64,000 bases of DNA, taken from NCBI GenBank assembly GCA_011523825.1, contig WTFX01000007.1, positions 1 to 64,000 on the forward strand. Reading direction: 5' to 3'. Made by a program: the position numbers and the translations under genes. Position 1 is the stretch's first letter. Every line of letters starts with the position of its first letter. Below are positions 9,472 to 17,816 of this stretch, piece after piece. This DNA is from Microthrixaceae bacterium (GTDB lineage: Bacteria > Actinomycetota > Acidimicrobiia > Acidimicrobiales > Poriferisodalaceae). The notes beneath the pieces were generated by a model. The model was given only the letters and a program-made list of their open reading frames with translations, made no database searches and had not been told where the DNA came from.

Positions 9472-10994
9472 GCACGTTGTGGGATCTGCTGCGTCGCACG
9501 GCGCGGCGGCGGGGCGATCATCCGGCGTACATCTACCCGGCGCAGGGCTTGCAGTTCTCCTGGGCCGAAGTCGCAGAACGGACTGAGCGCCTGGCCGCCG
9601 GACTGGCCGGAATGGGCGTGCGCCAGGGTGACCGGGTGGCCACGCTGTTTGCCGACGGGCCGCTTCACAACGAGGCAATCTTCGCGTTGGCCCGGCTGGG
9701 CGCCGTGCGGGTCGGCCTCAACTACCGCTACTCGCCGGCCGAGCTCGACACGCTGCTGCAGCACAGCGGGGCCGGCTACGGGCTGTGCAGCGAGGACTTC
9801 GCGCCGCTGGTGGCCGAGAGCTCGCTCGGCTTCGTCCGTTGCGGCGACGCAGCCACCGACTACGGCGAGCTGGCCGGAGCGATCGACGCCGCTGCAGAAG
9901 CGCCGGCAGCGGCGCCCTCCGAAGGCGACCTGTCGACCATCTGCTACACGACCGGCTCGACGGGGGCGCCGAAGGGTGCCCGCTGGACGCACCGCAACGT
10001 CACCCACGCGTTGGCGCACACGGCGATGGATGCCGAGATGCGTCCCACCGACATCTGGCTGCACTGCCTGCCCGGTGCCGGCGTGCCGGGCCTCCTTGGC
10101 ATCTGGCATGTGGTGCTGGGCTGGACGAATGTCGTCCTCGCGGCCTTCACGCCTCGCGACTGCCTCGATGCGATCTCGGGGCACGGCGTGACGGCGACGG
10201 TCTGGGTGCCCACGATGCTGGGTGCAGTGCTGGACGCACAGGAGTCGGCGCCGGCCGATTGCGCCAGCTTGCGCAAGGTGGTGTACGGGTCGGCGCCCAC
10301 CACGCCCGCCATGATCCGGCGCACCATGGCCACCTTTCCCGACGCAGAGATTGAGCAGTGGTACGGCTCCACGGAGGGCGCGGGCGGCTGGTTCACCCGG
10401 CTGTCGCACGCCGACCACCTGCGGGCGATGGCGGGCGAGGAGCACCTGCTGCGTTCGTGCGGCCGACCCATGCACCACGTCGAGCTGGACGCCGTTGCAC
10501 CGGACGGCACTGTGCTCGCGCCGGGCGAGCAGGGCGAGATCAGGGTGCAGAGCGCCTCGGTGATGGCCGGTTATCTCGATGAGCCCGAGCTGACGGCGGA
10601 AACGCTGCGCGGCGGCTGGCTGCACACGGGCGACCTCGGGTACGTGGACAGCGAGGGCTATGCGTACCTCGTCGATCGCAAGCAGTTCATGATCATCACC
10701 GGCGGGTACAACGTGTACCCCGTCGAGGTGGAGAACGCGCTGGCCGAGCACCCGGCCGTCGCCGATGTGTGCGTGTTCGGCGTGCCGGACGACCACTGGG
10801 GCGAGGCCGTCCACGCGCTGGTGGTGCTGCGCGACGGCCAGGCCGCCACGCCGACCGAACTCATCGAATTCAGCCGCGGATCGCTGGCGACCTTCAAAGT
10901 GCCCAAGGCCGTCGAGCTGCGCGCCGAGCTGCTCAAGGGGCCCACTGGAAAGGTGCTCAAGCGCGAGCACAAGGCCGAGTACTGGCCCGCATAG
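9468..10994 (+). CDS. acyl-CoA synthetase (AMP-forming)
   Basis: 508 residues of the ANL adenylate-forming superfamily. The P-loop-like motif CYTTGSTGAPKGARWTHRN is near residue 160. The second core motif WYGSTEGAG follows near residue 302. The hinge and C-terminal domain include GWLHTGDLGYVD, DRKQFMIITGGYNVYP and the catalytic lysine region near GPTGKVLKRE. It activates a carboxylic acid to its CoA thioester. As the last gene of the operon it probably makes the substrate that the MaoC and crotonase enzymes process. Confidence 0.93.
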   Translation: MSTLWDLLRRTARRRGDHPAYIYPAQGLQFSWAEVAERTERLAAGLAGMGVRQGDRVATLFADGPLHNEAIFALARLGAVRVGLNYRYSPAELDTLLQHSGAGYGLCSEDFAPLVAESSLGFVRCGDAATDYGELAGAIDAAAEAPAAAPSEGDLSTICYTTGSTGAPKGARWTHRNVTHALAHTAMDAEMRPTDIWLHCLPGAGVPGLLGIWHVVLGWTNVVLAAFTPRDCLDAISGHGVTATVWVPTMLGAVLDAQESAPADCASLRKVVYGSAPTTPAMIRRTMATFPDAEIEQWYGSTEGAGGWFTRLSHADHLRAMAGEEHLLRSCGRPMHHVELDAVAPDGTVLAPGEQGEIRVQSASVMAGYLDEPELTAETLRGGWLHTGDLGYVDSEGYAYLVDRKQFMIITGGYNVYPVEVENALAEHPAVADVCVFGVPDDHWGEAVHALVVLRDGQAATPTELIEFSRGSLATFKVPKAVELRAELLKGPTGKVLKREHKAEYWPA

Positions 10995-11007
10995 GCATCG
11001 CTCTTGC

Positions 11008-12627
11008 TCAGGTGTGATCTTGGCGGCGGACCACGAAGAACCACGTCAGCGCGAACGACAGCACCACAAGGATCACGCTCATCAGCCCGGCTTCGGCGAT
11101 GAACGCGTCCTCGAACGAGCCGAAGATCCTGGTGGTCAGCGTGGAGAAGTCCAGCGGCGACACGAACAGGCTGATCGGCAGCTCTTTCATCACCGACAGC
11201 AGCACCAGCCCGCCGGCTGCGCCGAGCGCGGGCCCCATCACCGGCATGTCCACGGTGAAGAAGCGCCGCACCGGCCCGGCCCCGAGCAGCCGGGCGGAGT
11301 CGTGCAGCCGGTCGGGCACGCTGCGCACCGCTACCACGCTGATGCCCATGGCGAGCGACCCGAAACGCACGATGTAGGCGAAGATCAATAGCACGGTGGT
11401 GTCGCCGAGCAGCTCCAGCACCACGTCGGTCCGCAGCACCCAGAAGCGCATCGACAAGGCGATCAGCAGGCCGGGCAGCGCGAACGTGCTGATGACCACG
11501 GCGTGCGCGAGCGATCCGGTGCGGGACCGGTGGCGCCCCACCAGCATGGCGATGGGCAGCACCGCCGCGACTGAGATGGCGGCGGCGACGACGCTCACCC
11601 ACACGGTGTTGAACGTGGCGTCCGCGATGCTGCCGTAGTCGACGGCGAGCGCCCGCTCGCCGGTCATCGAGCGCAGCACGCCTCGCTGCGCCCAGTCCAC
11701 GAGCGCGATGAAGGGCGCGGCGACGCTTGCGAACACCGTCAGCCCGACCGCGGCGGCGGCGACCGGCTTCCAGCGGCCTAAGCGGTAGTCGAGGGGCCGG
11801 TTCGAGCCCGAGCGTGCACCGTCGGGCAGCCGGCGCGAGAACCACCGCTCGGCCAGCACCACCACCGCTGCGAGCACCAGCAGCATCAGGCTGAGCGCCA
11901 GCGCCACCGGCGGGTTCGCCAGGTGGTTGGTGGCGATGGCGCGGGTCAGCGTGTCCGAGCGCATCAGCTGCACGGCGCCGAAGTCGCTCAGCGTGTACAG
12001 GAAGACCAGCAGCGTGCCCGCCCCGATGGCGGTGCCTGCATGGGGCAGGCAGATGCGGCGGAACACAGCGAACGCGCTGTCGCCGAGCATCCGGGCGCTC
12101 TCCTCGAGGCTGCCGGGGAGCTGGCGCAGCCGGGCGGCGACCGGCAGGTACACGTACGGGTAGGTCATCAGCAGCAGTACCAGCCAGGCGCCGAAGAACC
12201 CGCGCAGCTCGGGCACCTTCGCGATGCCGATCTTGGCGAGCAGGTCGTTGGCCAGGCCGCCCGGGTTGAGCGTGCGTATGAACGCCGCGGCGCCAACGAA
12301 GGTCGGGTACACGAGCGGCAGCGGCAGCAGCACCCGCCACAGCCGGCGCAGCGGCAGGTCGGTGCGCGCGGTGAGCCACGCCAGGCCGGTGCCCAGCACC
12401 AGCGCGCACGCCGAGACCGAGACAGCGAGGCGCAGCGACCGCCACAGCGGGCCCAGCGTGCGTGCGCTCCACAGCAGCCCGTCGGGGCCAGTGCCGTCGC
12501 GCAGCGCCCGGTACACCAAATAGACGCCAGGGAAGGCGAACAGGAATGCCAGCGCCACGCCGGCGAGGCGCAGCGCCGGCGGTGCCGTGCTGCGTCCCCG
12601 CCGGGTGGCGGTGATCATCTCAGCCAC
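11008..12627 (-). CDS. fbpB: iron(III)-type ABC transporter permease, fused two-domain form
   Basis: 539 residues with about twelve transmembrane helices arranged as two binding-protein-dependent permease modules. EAA-loop-like segments appear in each half (EESARMLGDSAFAVFRRICLP and HDSARLLGAGPVRRFFTVDMP). The fused arrangement is typical of FbpB/SfuB ferric-iron and of some thiamine or phosphonate systems. It lies 27 bases downstream of a matching FbpA-like lipoprotein. No ATPase follows, so the pair must borrow one encoded elsewhere. The start is GTG; an ATG three codons in is an alternative. Confidence 0.85.
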   Translation of the reverse strand: MAEMITATRRGRSTAPPALRLAGVALAFLFAFPGVYLVYRALRDGTGPDGLLWSARTLGPLWRSLRLAVSVSACALVLGTGLAWLTARTDLPLRRLWRVLLPLPLVYPTFVGAAAFIRTLNPGGLANDLLAKIGIAKVPELRGFFGAWLVLLLMTYPYVYLPVAARLRQLPGSLEESARMLGDSAFAVFRRICLPHAGTAIGAGTLLVFLYTLSDFGAVQLMRSDTLTRAIATNHLANPPVALALSLMLLVLAAVVVLAERWFSRRLPDGARSGSNRPLDYRLGRWKPVAAAAVGLTVFASVAAPFIALVDWAQRGVLRSMTGERALAVDYGSIADATFNTVWVSVVAAAISVAAVLPIAMLVGRHRSRTGSLAHAVVISTFALPGLLIALSMRFWVLRTDVVLELLGDTTVLLIFAYIVRFGSLAMGISVVAVRSVPDRLHDSARLLGAGPVRRFFTVDMPVMGPALGAAGGLVLLSVMKELPISLFVSPLDFSTLTTRIFGSFEDAFIAEAGLMSVILVVLSFALTWFFVVRRQDHT

Positions 12628-12654
12628 CCGATCGGGCCGGTATCAGGACCGGTG

Positions 12655-13785
12655 TCACTCGTTCAGGATGCCGCTGGCCTCGATGATCTCGGTGGACCGG
12701 GCGAATCCCTCGCCGAGCGAGTCGAAATCGATGCTTCCGACCTCGGGGCCGACGAGAGCCGGAAGGACATCGGCCGGCGCAATCCCTGCAGCCAGCGGGT
12801 ACTCGAGGGTCTCGCTGCTGAAGTACTGCTGCACGGGGGCGCTCAGCAGGTAGCCGATGAACTCGTTGGCTGTGTCTGTGTGCTCGCTGGCGGCCGTGAC
12901 CGTGGCAGCCGTGATGATGAGCAACGAGCCGATGTCGGAGCCAGCAAAGTCCCAGTTCGCCGCCCGGTGATCGTCGCCGATGGCCTCAGCCACTTGGTAC
13001 TGGTAGTAGTGATTCACGAGACCCATGTCGATCTCGCCGCGGCCGGCAGCCTCCACGATGGACCGGTTGTTGGGGTAGTAGCGGGCGTCGTTGGCCACCA
13101 TGTCGTCGAGCCATTGCGCGACGGCGTCGTCGCCGTACTGGTGACGGAAGACCGTGAACCAGTCCACGAACGAGCCATTGGTGGCAGGGATGGCCACCCG
13201 GCCGCGGTAGCGCTCGTCGGTGAGGTCGAAGACCGAGGCCGGCAGCTCGCTGTCGGCCACGTTGTCGACGTTGTAGACCAGCACCCGCTTGCGACCGGTG
13301 AATCCCACCCAAGTGCGCGTCCCAGAACGGTTCTCGCTGTCGACGAGGTCGGCGACGCCTGCGTCGACGGTGCCGAGCAGGCCCTTGTTCTCCAAGAAGC
13401 CCACTGGCCCGGGCGAACGAGACAGGAACACGTCAGCACTGGTGCGGTCGCCTTCCTCGGCCAGCAGCAGCGCCAGATCGGTCGAGGCGCCCCAGCGGAC
13501 CGCCACATCGACGCCGGTCTCGCACTCGAATGCGTCCAGCACGGGCTGGATCAGGTTCTCGGTGCGACCGGAGTACACGGTGAGCTGCCGGTCACCGGCA
13601 TCAGCGCAGTCACCGTCGTAGATCGCCGCCGCGGGACCCTCCAGCGTGCGCGCCGACCCGCAGGCGCTGGCGATCAAAACGACGCTGGTAACGAGCACAG
13701 CAGCACCAGCCAGTCGCCTGCAGCGACGTGATGCAGCAGGCGCGGTCGGGGTCCGGGGGGCGGAGGGGGATGGTGGCGTGAGCAT
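12655..13785 (-). CDS. fbpA: iron(III)-type ABC substrate-binding lipoprotein
   Basis: 376 residues. An arginine-rich n-region and hydrophobic stretch end in a lipobox (VVLIASAC), giving an extracytoplasmic lipoprotein. The mature part starts LTVYSGRTENLIQPVLDAFE, the signature of FbpA/FutA class ferric-binding proteins. A tyrosine-containing motif near NHYYQYQVAEA matches the C-terminal iron-binding tyrosine pair of that class. It is followed by the fused permease. An AT-rich partial iron-box lies 35-53 bases upstream of the ATG. Confidence 0.87.
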   Translation of the reverse strand: MLTPPSPSAPRTPTAPAASRRCRRLAGAAVLVTSVVLIASACGSARTLEGPAAAIYDGDCADAGDRQLTVYSGRTENLIQPVLDAFECETGVDVAVRWGASTDLALLLAEEGDRTSADVFLSRSPGPVGFLENKGLLGTVDAGVADLVDSENRSGTRTWVGFTGRKRVLVYNVDNVADSELPASVFDLTDERYRGRVAIPATNGSFVDWFTVFRHQYGDDAVAQWLDDMVANDARYYPNNRSIVEAAGRGEIDMGLVNHYYQYQVAEAIGDDHRAANWDFAGSDIGSLLIITAATVTAASEHTDTANEFIGYLLSAPVQQYFSSETLEYPLAAGIAPADVLPALVGPEVGSIDFDSLGEGFARSTEIIEASGILNE

Positions 13786-13819
13786 GGCGCCGCACTATAG
13801 CCACAGTTTCCGCAGTTTG

Positions 13820-13838
13820 TAAAGTGAACTTAACTAAC
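13820..13838. promoter_or_regulatory. possible iron-dependent repressor (IdeR/DtxR-like) site
   Basis: The 19 bases TAAAGTGAACTTAACTAAC agree with about 11 of 19 positions of the DtxR/IdeR consensus (TTAGGTTAG-C-CTAACCTAA). They sit 35-53 bases before the start codon of the FbpA-like gene, where a promoter-blocking repressor would bind. The match is partial, and the local AT-richness could also simply be the promoter. Confidence 0.25.
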
Positions 13839-13922
13839 TATGTGGAGCAGGCTGTCCAGGTCGGAGGTGTGCCGGTCAGAGAATCGGTTTTGTATAGGGT
13901 GAAGACGTGGCCCTAGGGTCAC

Positions 13923-13993
13923 TGGTGGAACTAGACGGAATCAAACCGTCCGAGGCGGGTCTGAGTCCAGCTCGGCGCACCAGCGCTAGTCCC
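13923..13993 (-). ncRNA. compact tRNA-like element with G3-U70
   Basis: On the minus strand these 71 bases begin GGGACTA and end TAGTTCC-A-CCA, which pair as a seven-base acceptor stem whose third pair is G-U, the alanine identity element. Directly before the 3' acceptor strand lies a perfect five-base T-stem (GACGG/CCGTC) closing a seven-base loop TTTGATT, close to TTCGANT. A GCGC-TGGT-GCGC hairpin takes the D-arm place. The middle has a CGAG/CTCG stem but no convincing anticodon arm. It is five bases shorter than an ordinary tRNA. It could be a degenerate tRNA-Ala, a tRNA-like regulatory RNA or a fragment of a tmRNA-like gene. Confidence 0.4.
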
Positions 13994-14027
13994 ACGAGAG
14001 CCGCACCTTCCGGGGTGCGGCTCTCGT
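13994..14027. terminator. 14-bp hairpin, probable bidirectional terminator
   Basis: A perfect 14-base stem (ACGAGAGCCGCACC with its complement) encloses the loop TTCCGG. There is no T-tract on either side. It lies 44 bases after the stop of the minus-strand SDR gene and abuts the tRNA-like element, so it most likely ends SDR transcription. Confidence 0.5.
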
Positions 14028-14070
14028 CATGCTGGCAGGTCGAACGTCGTTAACTTTCGTTATTTTCTGT

Positions 14071-15057
14071 TCAGACGAAGCGCAGCGGGTCGGCGGCGCT
14101 CCAGTCGACGGGCTGCTCGTCGAGGTTCAGCGCGAGCTGGTGCCAGACCAGCTCGACTGCCGGCGGACCCAGCGGGTCAGTCTCCTCGGCGGCGCTCACC
14201 ATCAGCTCGTACATGGCGCCGTCGGTCTCGTCGGTCGGGCGGGCCAGCAGCGCCATGAACGCCTCGGCCATCTCGCAGGGCTCCAGCATTCGCGGCTGCC
14301 AGCGTCCGAAGACCCGCTCGTTGCCGGCGTACTCATTGGTCATGCCGGTGCGGATGAACGGCAGCAGCAGCGTGAAGCACGTGACCAGGTCGGCGCTGCG
14401 GCCCAGGTTCACCTTCAGCACCTTGGGCAGCTGCAGCACGGCCCAGTTGCTGAGCGCATAGCCGGGCACTGCCGGTCCGGGGTCGACGGCCTGCCGTGAC
14501 GACACATACACGAACTGGGCTTGCTCGCCGGCATACACCGCCTCGCCCGCCCACAGGTGGGTCGATGCCAGGAAGCCGTCGACCTTGGTATCGAGCACCA
14601 GCCGTGACTGCTCCAGATTCTCGATGAAGGCCTGGCGCACCCGGGCCCGCCGCAGCGATGACGACTCGCCCTCGACTTGGCGCAGCGTGCGCCCGAGGTT
14701 GTAGCCCGATTCGGTCAGCCCTGAATTGCAGATCACCAGGTTCGGCGGCAGGCCGCCCATCTGGTCGATGACGTAGCTCCGGATGGCCCACAGGTCTCGA
14801 AGGTTGGTGACGTCGGCCTGCACCGGGAAGGCGTGCACGCCCTCGTCGCGCAAGCGATCGACCAGGTCGAACCCGTCCTCGTAGCTGCGATGGAAGTGAA
14901 TGCCGACCGAGTCGGCGCCGTTGAGCCCGGCGCTGAGCGCCATCGCCTGGCCGATGCCGCCGTCCTTGCCTGCACCGGTGATGAGCACCCGCTTGCCCTC
15001 TACCGCGGAGCGGAACTCATCGAACCTGAATGCGTCAGTCGGCGCGGTGTAGGCCAT
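14071..15057 (-). CDS. atypical SDR-family protein with YxxxN
   Basis: 328 residues with a clear Rossmann motif TGAGKDGGIGQ near residue 26 and the family NSG motif. At the active site the tyrosine occurs as PGYALSN: the catalytic lysine of YxxxK is Asn. The catalytic serines (YVSSRQ) are present. Such a change is seen in FabG-like domains of fatty-acid or mycolate enzymes and in inactive or redirected SDRs. It is longer than a standard SDR because of an insertion around residues 125-165. A GAGGAG site precedes the ATG. It is the last gene of a minus-strand cluster of aldolase, glpD and crotonase genes. Confidence 0.75.
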   Translation of the reverse strand: MAYTAPTDAFRFDEFRSAVEGKRVLITGAGKDGGIGQAMALSAGLNGADSVGIHFHRSYEDGFDLVDRLRDEGVHAFPVQADVTNLRDLWAIRSYVIDQMGGLPPNLVICNSGLTESGYNLGRTLRQVEGESSSLRRARVRQAFIENLEQSRLVLDTKVDGFLASTHLWAGEAVYAGEQAQFVYVSSRQAVDPGPAVPGYALSNWAVLQLPKVLKVNLGRSADLVTCFTLLLPFIRTGMTNEYAGNERVFGRWQPRMLEPCEMAEAFMALLARPTDETDGAMYELMVSAAEETDPLGPPAVELVWHQLALNLDEQPVDWSAADPLRFV

Positions 15058-15183
15058 GGCGTCGCTCCTCGTTGAGCTACGGGCTGAGCTGTCGGGTGCG
15101 GCCGGTTGGATATCCGCGTCGGGGGCAACCGGAGCAGACCGCGAGTCTGCCCTATGGACGGAGCGCTCAGAACGCCTCCGGGC

Positions 15184-15942
15184 TCAGCGGCCGGTCCAGA
15201 CGGGATCGCGCTTCTCGACGAACGCCCGTGGCCCCTCCAGGAAATCCTCGGTTCCGAGGATGTTGCGGAAGTGGTCCTTGGTGATCTCCCAGCCGTCGTC
15301 CTCGGAGCGTGCATGGCTTTCGAGCACCACGGCACGGCTCTCGCGCACGGCCTTGGGGGCGTTCGCGATGATCCGATCAGCGAGGGCCATCGCGGCGGGC
15401 ACCACCTCGCCCTCGGCGGCCATCTCGTTGACCAGCCCGAGCTGGTAGGCGCGCTCGGCCGAGATCGGGTCGCCGGTCATGGCCAGCTCCAGCGCCACGT
15501 TGCGGCCCACGACCTGCGGCAGCCGGAACAGCCCGCCCGCTGCGGCCACCAGCGACCGCTTCACCTCGGGAATGCCGAAGCGAGCCCGCGGCGAGGCCAC
15601 CACCAGGTCGCACGACAGCACGATCTCGAGTCCGCCGGCCAGCGCGGCCCCGTCCACTGCCGCGATCAGCGGCTTGGTGCGGGGGTAGCGAGCCAGCCCG
15701 GCAAAGCCGCCCTTCTCAGTCTCGATGGGCTTCTTGGCCGCAACCGACTTCAGGTCGGCCCCGGCGCTGAACACCGTGCCCGTGCCGGCCAGGATCCCGA
15801 CCCACACCTCGGGATCGGCTTCGAAGGTGTCGAGATGGGCTTCCATCTCCGACGACACCTCGTGGCTGATGGCATTGCGTGCTTCGGGCCGGTTCAGCGT
15901 GAAGATCGCCACCCGCCCCTGGACTTCGTAATCAACGACCAT
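15184..15942 (-). CDS. enoyl-CoA hydratase family protein
   Basis: 252-residue crotonase. It begins VAIFTLNRPEARNAI, has the first oxyanion element GTVFSAGADL, the second in VDGAALAGGLEIVLSCDLVVA, and a C-terminal helix region ending AFVEKRDPVW. This matches hydratases or isomerases of acyl-CoA degradation. The catalytic glutamates are not obvious; the GIPEVKRSL segment carries Glu at the site corresponding to Glu164. It is 26 bases from the glpD stop and may be cotranscribed with it. Confidence 0.9.
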   Translation of the reverse strand: MVVDYEVQGRVAIFTLNRPEARNAISHEVSSEMEAHLDTFEADPEVWVGILAGTGTVFSAGADLKSVAAKKPIETEKGGFAGLARYPRTKPLIAAVDGAALAGGLEIVLSCDLVVASPRARFGIPEVKRSLVAAAGGLFRLPQVVGRNVALELAMTGDPISAERAYQLGLVNEMAAEGEVVPAAMALADRIIANAPKAVRESRAVVLESHARSEDDGWEITKDHFRNILGTEDFLEGPRAFVEKRDPVWTGR

Positions 15943-15968
15943 CGCGTCAATCTAAAGAGTGATACGGC

Positions 15969-17813
15969 TCAGCGGCGGATGTCGGGGGCGCCGAGGCGTG
16001 CGGCGTCGGCGGTCTGGTCGTCGGGCCTTGTCTGGCTGTCCCGCTCGGCCTCCACCCGTGCCCGGTAGTGCCACACCTCGCGCTCGATGGTCTCGGTAGT
16101 CCAGCCGAGCTCAGCGCCCATCAGTTCGGCGGTGTCCTGCGCGGCGTCGACGCCGCGGTCGAACGATTCCACCGACAGCCGTGTCCGCCGGGTCAGCACG
16201 TCATCGAGATGCAGAGCGCCTTCGTGACGCACTGCGTGCACGACCTCTGCACGCAGGTACGGCAGCCCCTCTGCCAGCGCCCGGCCCAGATCGGGCCGCT
16301 CGGCAATCAGCTCGATCACCTCGTCGATCCGGTCGCCGTGGCGGTCCAGCAGATGCGCAGCCGCGGCGCGGCTCAGCCCCACACGGGCACCGAGCTCGTC
16401 GTGGCGCCGTCGCCGCTCCTCGTAGCCCTCGGCACCCACGAGCGGCGTGACCAGCGTGGCCGATCGGCGAGCGGCAGCGTCACGGCGGCGACGGGGAAGC
16501 TGCGGCGCCGTGCCGCCCCGGGCCGCCCACACCTCACCGAGCGCCATCTCCACCGTGTCGGCCGCCATGACCCGGTAGGTCGTGTACTTGCCGCCCGCAA
16601 CCGAGACAAGTCCCGGTGCCACCCGGGCGACGGTGTGCTCGCGGCTCAGCTTGGCGGACTGCTCGGCCGAATCCGGGGCATCGCCCGCCACCAGCGGGCG
16701 CAGGCCGGCATAGACGCCGCAGATGTCGTCGCGGCTGATCGGGTCGGCCAGCACGCCGTTGAGGCGTTCGAGCAGCAGGTCGATGTCGGCGCTGCTCGCG
16801 GCGGGATGGGCGTAGTCGAGATCCCAGTCGCTGTCGGTGGTGCCGATGATCCAGCGCTCGCCCCAGGGCACTACGAAGAGCACGCTGGGCGGTGTGGGCA
16901 CGATGAGCCCGCACTGCAGGTCGATCCGATCGCGCGGCACCAGCAGGTGGATCCCCTTCGATGCACGGATCCGGGTGCGGGGTCCTTCGGGGGGCTGCGT
17001 GCCGCGGTCGGCGAGCTGTTCGATCTGGCTCGTCCACACGCCGGTGGCGTTGATGACCGCGTCGGCGTCGAGCTTGAAGGTGCGGCCGGTCTCGCCGCAG
17101 TGTGCGATGACCCCACGGACCGCGCCGTCGGTAACCACCAGCTCCTGCACGCGGGTGGAGGTGAGGATGCGTGCGCCATGGGCGGCAGCCGTGCGGGCGA
17201 TGGCCACCACGAGCCGGGCGTCGTCGGTCTGGCCGTCCCAATAGGTGATGGCGCCCCGCACGACATCGGCGTCGAGGCCGGGCGCCAGGCGCTGGGTGCC
17301 GCGCGCCCCGAAATGGCGGTGCGAGCCGTGGGCGTGGCGTCCCCGGCCGGCCATCAAGCTGTACAGCGCGATGCCGAGCCCGGTGCGCAGCCGCTCGCGC
17401 CAGCCCCGCCGGATGGGATAGAGGAACTGGACGGGGCGCACCAGGTGCGGCGCCAACCGGCCCAGCAGCAGGCGGCGCTCGGCGAGCGACTCGCGCACCA
17501 GGCCGAACTCGAGGCGTTGCAGGTAGCGCAGACCCCCGTGGATCAGCTTCGACGAACGGCTCGAAGTGCCCGACGCAAGGTCGCGCTGCTCGAGCAGCGC
17601 CACGCTGTGGCCCCGCAGTGCCAGGTCGAGCGCACAGCCTGCTCCGGTGACACCGCCGCCGATGACCACGACGTCGACGCGGCCTTCACCCTGCCCGCCG
17701 CTCAGCTCGTCGAGCCATGCGGCGCGCTGCGCCGGACCCAGCCGGCTGTCACCTGCGGCGCCGGATTCTCGGAACTCAGCTTCGCCGTCGCCGATCGCGG
17801 CAGGGTCGCTCAC
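15969..17813 (-). CDS. glpD: glycerol-3-phosphate dehydrogenase (FAD-dependent)
   Basis: 614 residues of the GlpD family, which oxidises sn-glycerol-3-phosphate to dihydroxyacetone phosphate with electrons passed to quinone. The FAD site VVVIGGGVTGAGCALDLALRG is near residue 50, followed by the family signature SSRSSKLIHGGLRYL. Substrate and FAD contacts recur in WIIGTTDSDWD and the C-terminal capping domain begins near residue 430. The GTG start is three bases after the aldolase stop, so the two genes are coupled. It places glycerophosphate or polyol metabolism in this locus. Confidence 0.93.
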   Translation of the reverse strand: MSDPAAIGDGEAEFRESGAAGDSRLGPAQRAAWLDELSGGQGEGRVDVVVIGGGVTGAGCALDLALRGHSVALLEQRDLASGTSSRSSKLIHGGLRYLQRLEFGLVRESLAERRLLLGRLAPHLVRPVQFLYPIRRGWRERLRTGLGIALYSLMAGRGRHAHGSHRHFGARGTQRLAPGLDADVVRGAITYWDGQTDDARLVVAIARTAAAHGARILTSTRVQELVVTDGAVRGVIAHCGETGRTFKLDADAVINATGVWTSQIEQLADRGTQPPEGPRTRIRASKGIHLLVPRDRIDLQCGLIVPTPPSVLFVVPWGERWIIGTTDSDWDLDYAHPAASSADIDLLLERLNGVLADPISRDDICGVYAGLRPLVAGDAPDSAEQSAKLSREHTVARVAPGLVSVAGGKYTTYRVMAADTVEMALGEVWAARGGTAPQLPRRRRDAAARRSATLVTPLVGAEGYEERRRRHDELGARVGLSRAAAAHLLDRHGDRIDEVIELIAERPDLGRALAEGLPYLRAEVVHAVRHEGALHLDDVLTRRTRLSVESFDRGVDAAQDTAELMGAELGWTTETIEREVWHYRARVEAERDSQTRPDDQTADAARLGAPDIRR

Positions 17814-17816
17814 TGC

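Noticed and set aside
13934..13950. Plus-strand hairpin GACGG/CCGTC with loop AATCAAA, looking like a UCA anticodon arm of tRNA-Sec (selC), attractive because of the selenoprotein candidate.
   Set aside because: Position 33 is A not U, the distance from any acceptor stem is wrong and no long variable arm exists. On the minus strand the same bases are the T-arm of the tRNA-like element, which fits much better.
13866..13981. Plus-strand RNA closed by GGTGTGCC and GGCGCACC (8 pairs).
   Set aside because: Inner pairing is poor and no RNA family motif (SRP, 6S, tmRNA, cobalamin or other riboswitch) could be matched; the minus-strand fold is more regular.
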